From CAIRDP01 sp037141915 (GTDB taxonomy: Bacteria > Bacteroidota > Bacteroidia > Bacteroidales > FEN-979), in NCBI GenBank assembly GCA_037141915.1, contig JBAXBP010000024.1, positions 1 to 29,907 on the forward strand: a stretch of 29,907 bases of DNA. Reading direction: 5' to 3'. Under the pieces are notes generated by a model, which was not told the DNA's origin, ran no database searches, and worked only from the letters and a program-made list of their open reading frames with translations. How positions within the stretch are numbered: position 1 is the first letter of the stretch; every line of letters starts with the position of its first letter. Positions 12,747 through 21,437 of this stretch are shown here, piece after piece. The translations under genes and the position numbers were made by a program.

Positions 12747-14708
12747 ATGACCGATTTAGAAAAAGAAGCCGCCAGCCAGAACTATACAGCCGAAAACATC
12801 ACTGTTCTGGAAGGACTGGAAGCCGTTCGCAAACGTCCTGCTATGTACATCGGCGACGTAAATGTGAGGGGGCTTCATCACCTTGTATACGAGGTTGTTG
12901 ACAACTCCATTGACGAGGCCCTGGCAGGCTATTGCAACAGGATCGATGTGATCATACATCCCGATAATTCAATTACGGTTTCGGATAACGGACGAGGTAT
13001 CCCTACGGACTTCCACGAGAAAGAACAAAAATCGGCGCTGGAAGTCGTAATGACAGTTCTTCATGCAGGAGGTAAATTTGACAAGGATTCATATAAAGTA
13101 TCAGGAGGTTTGCATGGTGTCGGTGTATCTGTCGTAAATGCACTTTCATCAAAACTGAAAGTTACAATTCACAGGAACGGGAAGATATTCGAGCAGGAAT
13201 ATGCTTTCGGCAAACCCCTCTATGAGGTAAAAGTCGTTGGTGAGACTGAACGGAACGGAACAATTGTAAATTTTTTACCGGATTCCTCCATCTTTATTAC
13301 CAGCAGGTACGATTATGCCATCCTCGCGTCCCGCTTAAGGGAACTGGCTTACCTGAACAAGGGGATAACCCTTACTATCCACGACGAGCGGGAGAAGGAT
13401 GATTCGGGTAACCATCTCGAGGATGTTTTCTTTTCAAGCACCGGCCTCACCGATTTTATCAATTATCTCGATGCAAACCGCGAAAAGCTGATCCCTGAGC
13501 CCATTTCAATGGAGGGTGAACGTTCAGGCATCCCCATCGAGATTGCAATGCAGTACAACACCTCTTTTGCTGAAAATATCCATTCCTACGTAAACAACAT
13601 CAACACCCATGAAGGCGGGACCCACCTTTCAGGTTTCCGCAGGGCACTTACCCGTACACTTAAATCATATGCCGATAAAACCGGCATGCTTGCCAAACTG
13701 AAGTTCGACATTAACGGCGACGACTTCCGTGAAGGGCTTACCTGTATCATTTCAGTAAAAGTCCAGGAGCCCCAGTTCGAAGGCCAGACTAAAACCAAGC
13801 TCGGAAATAACGAGGTAATGGGGGTAGTTGACCAGCTTGCAAGCGAACTCCTTTCGTATTACCTCGAAGAACATCCGAAGGAAGCGAGAACCATTGTAAA
13901 TAAGGTAATACTCGCAGCAACCGCAAGACACGCAGCACGAAAAGCAAGAGAACTTGTCCAGAGAAAAGGAGTTCTCGGGGGAGCAGGTTTGCCGGGCAAA
14001 CTGGCGGACTGTTCCGAGAATGACCCTTCACTTTGCGAGATCTACCTTGTTGAGGGTGATTCTGCAGGCGGTACCGCCAAACAGGGCCGCGACAGGAAAT
14101 TCCAGGCTATCCTTCCGCTCCGCGGCAAGATCCTGAACGTTGAGAAGGCAATGGCATATAAGATTTTCGACAGCGAGGAAATCAAGAATATTTTTACCGC
14201 ACTGGGTGTCACAATCGGTACGGAAGAGGACAGTAAAGCACTAAACCTCGAAAAGTTGCGTTATCATAAGATAATAATAATGACGGATGCCGATGTTGAC
14301 GGAAGCCATATCGCTACCCTGATCCTAACTTTCTTTTTCAGGTATATGAAAGAATTGATAGAAAACGGCTATGTATATATTGCAACTCCGCCGCTCTACC
14401 TGGTGAAAAAAGGGAGTAAACAGGAATATTGCTGGACTGAAGAAGAGAGAATCAGGCTGCTTGCCGAGTTTTCAAATAACGGCAAAGACTCCGGTGTTCA
14501 TCTTCAGAGGTATAAAGGTTTAGGGGAAATGAATGCTGAACAGTTGTGGCAAACAACGATGGATCCTGCATTCAGGACTCTCAGGCAGGTGACGATTGAG
14601 AACGGCACGGAAGCCGACCGCATCTTTTCGATGCTGATGGGAGACGACGTTCCTCCAAGACGGGAGTTTATCGAGAAAAATGCCAAGTACGCCAACATCG
14701 ACGCTTAG
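12747..14708 (+). CDS. gyrB: DNA gyrase subunit B
   Basis: GyrB is the ATPase subunit of the A2B2 gyrase that introduces negative supercoils. At 653 residues it is the normal Bacteroidota length, without the long insert of gamma-proteobacterial GyrB. Visible in order: RKRPAMYIG (28-36), the N box with E49/N53 (YEVVDNSIDEAL), DNGRGIP (80-86) and GGLHGVGVSVV (120-130) of the GHKL ATPase; the transducer domain; the TOPRIM motifs YLVEGDSAGG (near 434) and MTDADVDGSH (near 512-521) with the metal-binding Asp residues; and QRYKGLGEMNAEQLW near the C-terminus. The gene has its own promoter box. It lies 69 bases before the efflux cluster; a weak CAGGTA/TACCTG hairpin (14742-14757) is in that gap. Confidence 0.98.
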   Translation: MTDLEKEAASQNYTAENITVLEGLEAVRKRPAMYIGDVNVRGLHHLVYEVVDNSIDEALAGYCNRIDVIIHPDNSITVSDNGRGIPTDFHEKEQKSALEVVMTVLHAGGKFDKDSYKVSGGLHGVGVSVVNALSSKLKVTIHRNGKIFEQEYAFGKPLYEVKVVGETERNGTIVNFLPDSSIFITSRYDYAILASRLRELAYLNKGITLTIHDEREKDDSGNHLEDVFFSSTGLTDFINYLDANREKLIPEPISMEGERSGIPIEIAMQYNTSFAENIHSYVNNINTHEGGTHLSGFRRALTRTLKSYADKTGMLAKLKFDINGDDFREGLTCIISVKVQEPQFEGQTKTKLGNNEVMGVVDQLASELLSYYLEEHPKEARTIVNKVILAATARHAARKARELVQRKGVLGGAGLPGKLADCSENDPSLCEIYLVEGDSAGGTAKQGRDRKFQAILPLRGKILNVEKAMAYKIFDSEEIKNIFTALGVTIGTEEDSKALNLEKLRYHKIIIMTDADVDGSHIATLILTFFFRYMKELIENGYVYIATPPLYLVKKGSKQEYCWTEEERIRLLAEFSNNGKDSGVHLQRYKGLGEMNAEQLWQTTMDPAFRTLRQVTIENGTEADRIFSMLMGDDVPPRREFIEKNAKYANIDA

Positions 14709-14777
14709 TTTATCTAACTCTTTTTAGCGTTGTAAAACAAACAGGTACTTTTACCTGGACCAAATATTACTTCTTTT

Positions 14778-16133
14778 ATGGCTTCCCGGAAGTATTTACT
14801 CATTTTCGCAGGCATTCTTATCGCCGCAATTGTAATCTACCTGATCATTCCCAAGGGGAATAAAGAACAGCAGATCATTGCAAAAGTCAAAAAAGGCACC
14901 TTTCCTATAGAGGTTTCGGTTACAGGGGAACTTGTCGCCAAAAGCTCCGAAAAAATCTTCGGACCGCAGTGCCTGAGGCAGATAGGTGTATGGCAGGTCA
15001 AAATCCAGGACATCATTCCCGACGGTACGGTAGTGGATTCGGGACAGTACGTTGCCGCATTGGACCGCACTGAGATTTCAAACAAGATCAAGGACGAGGA
15101 GACCAACACTGAAAAACTGGAATCCCAGCTCACTAAAACAAGGCTTGATACCTCACTCGACCTGAGAAGCGCCAGGGATGAACTGATCAACCTTAAATAT
15201 TCGCTTGAGGAAAAAAAGATCATCCTCGAACAATCCAAGTACGAACCCCCTGCTACCATACGCCAGGTTGAAATAGAACTGGATAAGGCTACAAGGGCCC
15301 TTGACCAGGCTGAGAAGAATTACAAACTGAAGTACGAGAAAGCCGTTGCCAATATGCAGGAAGTCAATGCCTCGTACAACCAGGCCAAACGGAAGCTGGA
15401 TGATATGCAGAAAGGTTTGCAGGAATTCACCGTTAAAGCGCCGAAAGCAGGAATGGTGATTTACAAACGTAACTGGGACGGCAGCAAACTGGGCGTCGGA
15501 GGCATGATCAACGCCTGGGACAATGTAGTCGCCGAACTTCCCAATCTCAAGGAAATGATGTCAAAAACCTACGTCAATGAGATAGACATAAGCAAAGTTA
15601 AAACGGGACAGAAGGTTAAGATTGGGATCGATGCCTTCCCCGAGAAAAAATTTACCGGCAAGGTCATTGAAGTTGCCAATATTGGCGAACAGCTCCAGAA
15701 CAGCAACGCCAAAGTATATGAGGTAAGGATTATCGTTAATGAATTCGATTCCATCCTCAGGCCTGCCATGACTACCAAGAACACCATCGAGACCAGCATC
15801 ATCGACAAGGTCCTCTCAGCCCCTATAGAGGCTATCTTCAGCTCCGACAGCGTCACCTTTGTATATAAGAAGGACGGGGGATCGGTGGTCCGCCAGCAGG
15901 TTATCACAGGTGAATCAAATGAAAATGAGATCATTATCCGCGAAGGTTTGCTTGAGAATGAAGAGGTCATGCTGGTACCTCCCGACAAAGCCGACAAATT
16001 GAATTTGATACTGCTCGACAAAAGCATTCTTGCAAAATACAAGCCAAAACCAGGCAAACCTCAGCCGCAGAAAAACGATACTTCCAAAAAACTTCCTGCC
16101 GGAGGACCTCCCCCTGCCATCATAAAGAAATAA
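14778..16133 (+). CDS. HlyD/MacA-type periplasmic adaptor of an efflux system
   Basis: This 451-residue membrane fusion protein has one N-terminal membrane anchor (residues 5-24), a lipoyl-like half motif, and a long helical hairpin predicted at about 105-230 (heptad-rich, e.g. KDEETNTEKLESQLTKTRLD). The second lipoyl half is FTVKAPKAGMVIYKR, followed by beta-barrel and membrane-proximal domains and a Pro/Lys-rich tail (KPKPGKPQPQK). Such adaptors bridge an inner-membrane pump to a TolC-like channel. The next two genes encode exactly these partners, 9 and 14 bases apart, so the three form one operon. No TAnnTTTG box is visible in the 69 bases after gyrB. Confidence 0.9.
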   Translation: MASRKYLLIFAGILIAAIVIYLIIPKGNKEQQIIAKVKKGTFPIEVSVTGELVAKSSEKIFGPQCLRQIGVWQVKIQDIIPDGTVVDSGQYVAALDRTEISNKIKDEETNTEKLESQLTKTRLDTSLDLRSARDELINLKYSLEEKKIILEQSKYEPPATIRQVEIELDKATRALDQAEKNYKLKYEKAVANMQEVNASYNQAKRKLDDMQKGLQEFTVKAPKAGMVIYKRNWDGSKLGVGGMINAWDNVVAELPNLKEMMSKTYVNEIDISKVKTGQKVKIGIDAFPEKKFTGKVIEVANIGEQLQNSNAKVYEVRIIVNEFDSILRPAMTTKNTIETSIIDKVLSAPIEAIFSSDSVTFVYKKDGGSVVRQQVITGESNENEIIIREGLLENEEVMLVPPDKADKLNLILLDKSILAKYKPKPGKPQPQKNDTSKKLPAGGPPPAIIKK

Positions 16134-16142
16134 TCAGAAGCC

Positions 16143-17516
16143 GTGTTTGAACGCTATCAATATATTTTCAACATAGCACTTGAAGCGGTCTTTCTGAACA
16201 AGTTCCGCTCAATGCTTACCGCCCTTGGTATAATTTTCGGAGTGGCAGCCGTCATTTCAATGATGGCTATCGGAAACGGTGCGCAGAAAGAGATCCTCGA
16301 CCAGATGAAACTTGTAGGCGTGAATAATATCATTATCACCCCAAAACAGGAAAAGGGAAAAAACAGCTCAACTTCTGGCAGCTCATCCAGCTCATCCTCT
16401 TCATCCACAGATAAAAGCAAAGGCAAATTCTCTCCCGGACTCTCACTCAAAGATGCCCAAAGTATCAGTGACATGATCCCTACTGTTCAGAAAGTAAGCC
16501 CTGTGGTCATTTATGAAGCCGACGTGATCAGGGATGCCGTCAGATACAGCACAAAGATAAGCGGTGTGACACCTGATTTTTTTGAGTTATTCAACATTGA
16601 CCTTCAGCAGGGGGATATGTTTAATGCAGAGCAGCTGAAGGAAGGGAAAGCCGTATGCATCATCGGGTCAACGATACAGTCAAAATTCTTCCCCAATGGC
16701 AATTCCATAGGCCAGGATATCAAATGCGGCAGACTGTGGCTGAAGGTTATTGGCGTTCTGCGCAAAAAAGAAGTGAACCAGAGCACCATGGAAAACCTGG
16801 GGATCTCCGATTATAACAATTCGGTGTTTGCCCCTATCCAGACCATGATGAGAAGAGTGAAGGACCGCACTATGATCACTGCCTCCTCTCTGCATGGCTC
16901 AAGCTATGAGATGGATTTCGGCGACATGGTCATAGCCGGTTCCCGCGATGGAGACGAACTGGCAAAAAACCAGGTGGACAAGATCGTGGTCCAGGTGAAG
17001 CAAAGCAGCCAGATCAACCCCACCACCGACTTGCTGAAACGTATGTTGCTGCGAAGGCACCAGAAGATGGAAGATTTTGAGATCAAGGTCCCAGAACTGC
17101 TGCTGAAGCAGGAACAACGGACCAAAGATATTTTCAACATAGTACTTGGCTGTATTGCAGGTATTTCCCTGCTGGTCGGAGGCATCGGGATTATGAATAT
17201 CATGCTTGCATCAGTCATGGAGAGGATTAAGGAAATCGGTATCCGCCGGGCAATCGGGGCAACAAAGCGGGATATCACTCTTCAGTTTCTCATGGAAGCA
17301 ACCCTGCTAAGCATAACGGGAGGCCTCATCGGGATCATCCTGGGCATCATTTTTTCCAAGCTGATCATGCAGTTTACGACCATACTTACTATCATCTCGC
17401 CTATTTCAATAATCATTTCATTCGGGGTATCTGCATCGGTCGGTATCATATTCGGTTATATGCCTGCAAAAAAGGCTTCCATTGCCGATCCTGTTGAATC
17501 ATTGAGACACGAATAA
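16143..17516 (+). CDS. MacB-type ABC transporter permease (FtsX family, no ATPase domain)
   Basis: This 457-residue protein has the MacB/FtsX permease layout. The cytoplasmic start FLNKFRSMLTALGIIFGVAA runs into TM1 (about 23-43), then comes a large periplasmic domain with the typical SPVVIYEADV and NGNSIGQDIKCG segments, and three C-terminal membrane helices from about residue 335, containing GGIGIMNIMLASVMERIKEIGIRRAIGA as family signature (in part). Unlike MacB itself it has no N-terminal ATPase, and none is encoded nearby. A run of 14 Ser/Thr/Gly residues (about 75-89) sits just after the first periplasmic strand, where the family normally has only a short linker. The start is GTG at 16143, since the next Met lies inside the conserved N-terminus. 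Confidence 0.9.
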   Translation: MFERYQYIFNIALEAVFLNKFRSMLTALGIIFGVAAVISMMAIGNGAQKEILDQMKLVGVNNIIITPKQEKGKNSSTSGSSSSSSSSSTDKSKGKFSPGLSLKDAQSISDMIPTVQKVSPVVIYEADVIRDAVRYSTKISGVTPDFFELFNIDLQQGDMFNAEQLKEGKAVCIIGSTIQSKFFPNGNSIGQDIKCGRLWLKVIGVLRKKEVNQSTMENLGISDYNNSVFAPIQTMMRRVKDRTMITASSLHGSSYEMDFGDMVIAGSRDGDELAKNQVDKIVVQVKQSSQINPTTDLLKRMLLRRHQKMEDFEIKVPELLLKQEQRTKDIFNIVLGCIAGISLLVGGIGIMNIMLASVMERIKEIGIRRAIGATKRDITLQFLMEATLLSITGGLIGIILGIIFSKLIMQFTTILTIISPISIIISFGVSASVGIIFGYMPAKKASIADPVESLRHE

Positions 17517-17530
17517 AAACTTGTTCAACC

Positions 17531-19012
17531 ATGAGAGCCGAGCTTTCAATATTATTTATTCTATCAATCCTGGGTATATTTCCATCACTCTACGGGCAAA
17601 AGAGTTTAAGACAGCTTACCCTGGATGAAGCGATAGCTATCTCGAAAGCACAATCGCCTGATGCCCTCAATGCAAAGCAAACCTTCAGGACAAGTTACTG
17701 GGAGTACAGGTCATACCTTGCCTCAAACCTTCCGGCCCTTACACTTACAGGCACCACCCCTAATGTTAACCAGAGCATCATGTCGCAGCAGGTAAACGGG
17801 GAACAATCCTATGCGAGTTACAAATACGTAAGTGCACAGGCAAACCTGGCCCTGGCACAGAGGATTGGGATTACAGGGGGCACGGTTTCAATTAATTCAT
17901 ACCTCAGCGGTGTATATAATGTCGATAAACCAAACCCCACACCATACGTAAGCTATCCTGTTACAATAGAACTTAACCAGCCTATCTTCACCTACAACCC
18001 CTACCGCTGGGACCGGAAAATCAAACCTATTAAATATTCCCTGGCCAAAAGAAAATACCTCGAGGATATTGAACAGGTTTCAATTACGACATCTAACTAT
18101 TTTTTTAACCTTCTCCAGGCCCAGGTAGAGAAAAAAATTGCTGCGATCAACCTTTCGAATTATGACACTTTGTATCATATAGCCAAAGGAAGGTTCCAGC
18201 TGGGAAAGATCGCCGAGAATGATCTTCTCCAGCTGGAACTCAGTTTCCTTAAGGCACAGGCCCAGGTTGAAAATGCAAACCTTGCCCTCGACAATGCACA
18301 ATTCCTGTTTAAATCCTACCTGAGGCTCCAGGACAGCACACATATTTTGCTTCTCCCTCCCGATCATATAGCATTCTTCAGGATTGATCCGAATAAGGCA
18401 GTGGAACTCGCTATTCAGAATTCCTCTTCTACCCTTGATTTCAACAGGCGTATACTTGAAGCAGCCAGCGCAGTCAACTTCGCCAAAATGGATGGAAGAT
18501 TCGATGCAAATATCCATGCACTGGTCGGGCTTCAGCAACAGGCTGCTACCATTCCCGACGTTTATTCAAACCCGGCAGACCAGAGGCAGATTTCGCTTGG
18601 ATTAACCATCCCTATTTTAGACTGGGGTGTTGCCCATGGTAAGATTATGATGGCCCAGAGCCAGCAGCAAATCGTAAAAACCTCGGTGGAGCAGGAAATC
18701 ATTGACTTTCAGCGTAATGTATACCTTAAAATCGTACAGTTCAACATGCAGCAGAACCAACTGAAGATTGCCGCAAAGTCTGATACGGTGGCCAGGAAAA
18801 GCTACGAGGTTACAAAAGGCAGGTACCTCATCGGAAAAATAAACAGCATCCTTGACCTCAACAACGCCCAGATCGAAACAAACAATTCAGAGAAAAATTA
18901 TTACTCTGCTCTCCAGACCTATTGGAGGGGCTATTACGAGATCCGTAAAATGACACTTTTCGATTTTATTCAAAATAAGGCTCTCCAATTCGAACTGAAG
19001 GATCTAAAATAA
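17531..19012 (+). CDS. TolC family outer-membrane efflux channel
   Basis: This 493-residue protein has a cleavable signal peptide (residues 1 to about 22, ending LYGQ) and the TolC/OEP layout. LTLDEAIAISKAQSP opens the first repeat, long helical segments with heptads follow (QLELSFLKAQAQVENANLAL), and a second repeat contains SLGLTIPILDWG, the common OEP motif before the second helical hairpin. Trimeric TolC proteins form the outer-membrane exit duct for tripartite pumps. It is the third gene of the adaptor-permease-channel operon, 14 bases after the permease. No hairpin terminator is visible after it. Confidence 0.92.
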   Translation: MRAELSILFILSILGIFPSLYGQKSLRQLTLDEAIAISKAQSPDALNAKQTFRTSYWEYRSYLASNLPALTLTGTTPNVNQSIMSQQVNGEQSYASYKYVSAQANLALAQRIGITGGTVSINSYLSGVYNVDKPNPTPYVSYPVTIELNQPIFTYNPYRWDRKIKPIKYSLAKRKYLEDIEQVSITTSNYFFNLLQAQVEKKIAAINLSNYDTLYHIAKGRFQLGKIAENDLLQLELSFLKAQAQVENANLALDNAQFLFKSYLRLQDSTHILLLPPDHIAFFRIDPNKAVELAIQNSSSTLDFNRRILEAASAVNFAKMDGRFDANIHALVGLQQQAATIPDVYSNPADQRQISLGLTIPILDWGVAHGKIMMAQSQQQIVKTSVEQEIIDFQRNVYLKIVQFNMQQNQLKIAAKSDTVARKSYEVTKGRYLIGKINSILDLNNAQIETNNSEKNYYSALQTYWRGYYEIRKMTLFDFIQNKALQFELKDLK

Positions 19013-19072
19013 CCATCCGGTTTCCTTTCCTAAATTTAACTATTTATTCATAATGCTTCTAAATAATTGTTG

Positions 19073-19080
19073 TATCTTTG
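19073..19080 (+). promoter_or_regulatory. -7 promoter box for the peroxiredoxin gene
   Basis: TATCTTTG matches TAnnTTTG exactly, 34 bases before the start codon at 19115, followed by a GCAGC initiation region and an AT-rich leader. Confidence 0.7.
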
Positions 19081-19114
19081 CAGCAAGAAACTTAATTAAT
19101 TAAACATTTGAATT

Positions 19115-19747
19115 ATGGCAGTATTAGTTGGAAAAAAAGCTCCTCAATTTGTAGCTGATGCCGTTGTTAACGGCGGTGAATTTGTAGAAAATTTTTCCCT
19201 GGATCAGTACCTGGGAAAGAAACATGTTGTATTCTTTTTCTACCCTCTAGATTTTACTTTTGTTTGTCCCACCGAGATCCTGGCTTTCCAGGAGAAGCTC
19301 GCCGAATTTGAGAAACGTAATGTTGCAGTCGTTGGTTGCTCCATCGATTCAAAATTCTCACATTGGGCATGGCTGAACACCGAAAAGAAGAACGGCGGGA
19401 TCAAAGGCGTGAAATTCCCTCTCGTTGCTGACCTTACAAAAACCATTTCGGCCAACTATGATGTTCTCGCAGGAGAATATTTTTATAATGAAGACGGCAT
19501 TATGGAATTTGAAGGCGGTCCTGTTGCTTTCCGCGGTCTTTTCCTGATCGACAAACAGGGTGTTGTTCGTCACCAGCTGGTGAACGACCTTCCCCTCGGA
19601 CGCAGCGTGGATGAAGCAATCCGCATGGTTGATGCTCTGCAGTTCTTCGAAGAGAACGGTGAAGTTTGCCCTGCCAACTGGCATAAGGGCGACGAAGGTA
19701 TGAAGGCCACATCTGACGGTGTTGCCAGCTACCTTTCGAAGCATTGA
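19115..19747 (+). CDS. typical 2-Cys peroxiredoxin (AhpC/TSA family)
   Basis: The enzyme reduces hydrogen peroxide and organic peroxides in the cytosol. The peroxidatic Cys is C51 in DFTFVCPTEI, with the conserved Pro/Thr of the PxxxTxxC site upstream. The resolving Cys is about C185 in GEVCPANWHKG, so an intersubunit disulfide is expected. The active-site Arg is in FRGLFLID. The length of 210 residues is normal for the AhpC/Prx1 group. The C-terminus ends SYLSKH where eukaryotic sensitive forms have the YF motif, so it may resist overoxidation (inference). No AhpF reductase gene is adjacent. The gene has its own promoter and abuts the convergent PAP2 gene with no gap. Confidence 0.95.
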   Translation: MAVLVGKKAPQFVADAVVNGGEFVENFSLDQYLGKKHVVFFFYPLDFTFVCPTEILAFQEKLAEFEKRNVAVVGCSIDSKFSHWAWLNTEKKNGGIKGVKFPLVADLTKTISANYDVLAGEYFYNEDGIMEFEGGPVAFRGLFLIDKQGVVRHQLVNDLPLGRSVDEAIRMVDALQFFEENGEVCPANWHKGDEGMKATSDGVASYLSKH

Positions 19748-20566
19748 TCAGAGACGGTAAACGAGCGTAAGACCGGCGCCAGTGGGGCTTCCCGGCAACA
19801 GCTTTAACCTGACCGAATTATTGAAAACGGTCTGGCCTATTGCAAAACCTATAGCTGAACCCATCACAACATCCGACAGCCAGTGTTCATTATTATAGAT
19901 CCTGGAAAGAGCGGTGAGTGATGCAAGCGAATAGCAAAGCACGGGTACCCAGACCGTTTTTTTATAGGCCGAAGCGATGACGGTCGCAACCGCGAAAATA
20001 GCGGCTGAATGGCCCGAAGGAAAGGACTCGTAGCTAAGAGGTGCGATAGGCCCGTACCATGCCAACGGATCAGGTGCATCTCCCTGGCTGGGTCTTTCAC
20101 GGTGAAAAACCTGCTTAAGTATCTGGGTGGCAATTGCTGCATATGCAAAAGCCTCCACTCCCTTTATGGCCGTCATCCTTGCCTTTTTATCGTGTATGGC
20201 AAAACTCACTCCATACATTATTCCAAGTGCAGGCAGGGTGTATAACCCGCTCCCCCAGGGTTCAAGGCCGTATTTGGTTACTGCATCGAGAAAGGCTGTC
20301 TGATGGCTTTGGGCAAATTGCTGAACAACAAGGTCCTGGGTCACAAGACCGATGGTAAGGCCCGCAACACCGAATGCAACTGCCCACTGGACTTCGTTCC
20401 AGTGTCCCGGCGCTATCACGACATCCCTGGCATCGACAAGTCCTGATTTGACTAGCCGGAGATCAATCATCGATGCATTATCATGCAGGGAATCATGAAC
20501 GGCCTGTGCACCTGAAGTCAGCGCAATACCAAGGCAGATAAAAATTATGATGAGCTGTCGTCTCAC
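19748..20566 (-). CDS. PAP2 family membrane-associated phosphatase
   Basis: This 272-residue protein has an N-terminal signal or anchor segment (residues 5-22) and further hydrophobic segments. All three parts of the PAP2 phosphatase signature are present: KQVFHRERP (K151-P159), PSGH (183-186) and SR-x5-H-x3-D (S221, R222, H228, D232). Family members dephosphorylate lipid phosphates such as phosphatidic acid, undecaprenyl pyrophosphate or lipid A phosphates on the periplasmic side; the substrate is not known here. The start is GTG at 20566, one base after the mazG stop, so it is the second gene of a mazG operon. Its stop TGA is directly adjacent to that of the peroxiredoxin gene (TGATCA). Confidence 0.9.
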   Translation of the reverse strand: MRRQLIIIFICLGIALTSGAQAVHDSLHDNASMIDLRLVKSGLVDARDVVIAPGHWNEVQWAVAFGVAGLTIGLVTQDLVVQQFAQSHQTAFLDAVTKYGLEPWGSGLYTLPALGIMYGVSFAIHDKKARMTAIKGVEAFAYAAIATQILKQVFHRERPSQGDAPDPLAWYGPIAPLSYESFPSGHSAAIFAVATVIASAYKKTVWVPVLCYSLASLTALSRIYNNEHWLSDVVMGSAIGFAIGQTVFNNSVRLKLLPGSPTGAGLTLVYRL

Positions 20567-20567
20567 T

Positions 20568-21350
20568 CTACAATGGCTGTTCCATTTCCTTGGCCTGGTT
20601 CCAGTAGATATCCATCTCGGAAAGGCTCATTTCGTGAAGTGATTTCCCCAGTTTCTTTGCACTTTCCTCAAGATACTGAAAACGGCGGATGAACTTCCTG
20701 TTGGTCCTTTCAAGCGCATCTTCCGGATTTACATCGATGAACCTGGCATAATTTACAATGGCAAAGAGCAGGTCGCCCAGCTCGTCCTCCTGTTTGGCGT
20801 GGTTTGACTTGTTCTGCACATTCTCGCGAAGCTCCCTGAGTTCTTCCTGCACCTTTTCCCAAACCTGTTCCGGGTGTTCCCAGTCAAAGCCTACCCCGCT
20901 TGCCTTTTCTTGTATCCTGTAAGCTTTTACCACTGCAGGCAGAGACTTCGGAACCCCGGAGAGAACCGATTTGTTGCCTTTTTCGGTAAGCTTTATTTTT
21001 TCCCAGTTGTCGTGGACTTCCTTTGCGTCTTTCACTACCACATCACCGAAAATATGAGGATGACGGTTGATAAGCTTTTCGATAATGCTGTTCAGTACAT
21101 CAGTGATATCGAAAGCCCCGGTTTCTGAAGCTATCCTGGAATAAAATACCAGGTGGAGCATGAGGTCTCCCAATTCCTTTTTAATGGAATCCATGTCTTT
21201 CTCAATAATGGAATCCGACAATTCATAGGTCTCTTCTATGGTGAGGTATCTGAGGCTTTCAAGGGTCTGCTTTTTATCCCAGGGACATTTAGTCCTGAGC
21301 TCGTCCATAATCTCGAGCAAACGGGCAAAAGCGGCTGTCTTTTCCTGCAT
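20568..21350 (-). CDS. mazG: nucleoside triphosphate pyrophosphohydrolase MazG
   Basis: MazG hydrolyses (d)NTPs to NMP and pyrophosphate, cleaning the nucleotide pool. The 260-residue protein has two MazG repeats. The first contains LLEIMDELRTKCPWDKKQT, TIEETYEL and KKELGDLMLHLVFY with the Glu/Asp metal ligands (E-x2-E and E-x2-D). The second contains VQEELRELREN and EDELGDLLFAIVNYARF. This length and layout are normal. The ATG at 21350 is chosen because the family starts just before FARLLEIMDELR; the longer in-frame ATG at 21410 lies upstream of the gene's own -7 box (21365-21372). PAP2 follows in the same operon. Confidence 0.95.
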   Translation of the reverse strand: MQEKTAAFARLLEIMDELRTKCPWDKKQTLESLRYLTIEETYELSDSIIEKDMDSIKKELGDLMLHLVFYSRIASETGAFDITDVLNSIIEKLINRHPHIFGDVVVKDAKEVHDNWEKIKLTEKGNKSVLSGVPKSLPAVVKAYRIQEKASGVGFDWEHPEQVWEKVQEELRELRENVQNKSNHAKQEDELGDLLFAIVNYARFIDVNPEDALERTNRKFIRRFQYLEESAKKLGKSLHEMSLSEMDIYWNQAKEMEQPL

Positions 21351-21364
21351 TATTGATCTTTTTG

Positions 21365-21372
21365 CAAAAATA
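21365..21372 (-). promoter_or_regulatory. -7 promoter box for mazG
   Basis: Read on the minus strand the sequence is TATTTTTG, matching TAnnTTTG, 14 bases before the mazG ATG at 21350, which gives a very short leader of roughly 7-10 bases. Confidence 0.6.
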
Positions 21373-21409
21373 AGCATTTTGGCGATAGCGGCTGAACTCC
21401 AATGTTCCA

Positions 21410-21417
21410 TAATTTTG
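21410..21417 (+). promoter_or_regulatory. -7 promoter box for the PagL-like gene
   Basis: TAATTTTG matches TAnnTTTG, 20 bases before the ATG at 21438. It lies 37 bases from the divergent mazG box and makes the upstream ATG at 21402 unlikely as a start. Confidence 0.6.
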
Positions 21418-21437
21418 CGGATGAAGCGAATATCAAA

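Noticed and set aside
14742..14757. CAGGTA/TACCTG hairpin as the gyrB terminator
   Set aside because: The stem is only 6 bp and there is no T-run after it.
21351..21437. Longer starts for mazG (ATG 21410) and the PagL-like gene (ATG 21402), which would make the two divergent genes overlap
   Set aside because: Each longer start lies upstream of that gene's own TAnnTTTG box, and neither extension matches family sequence.
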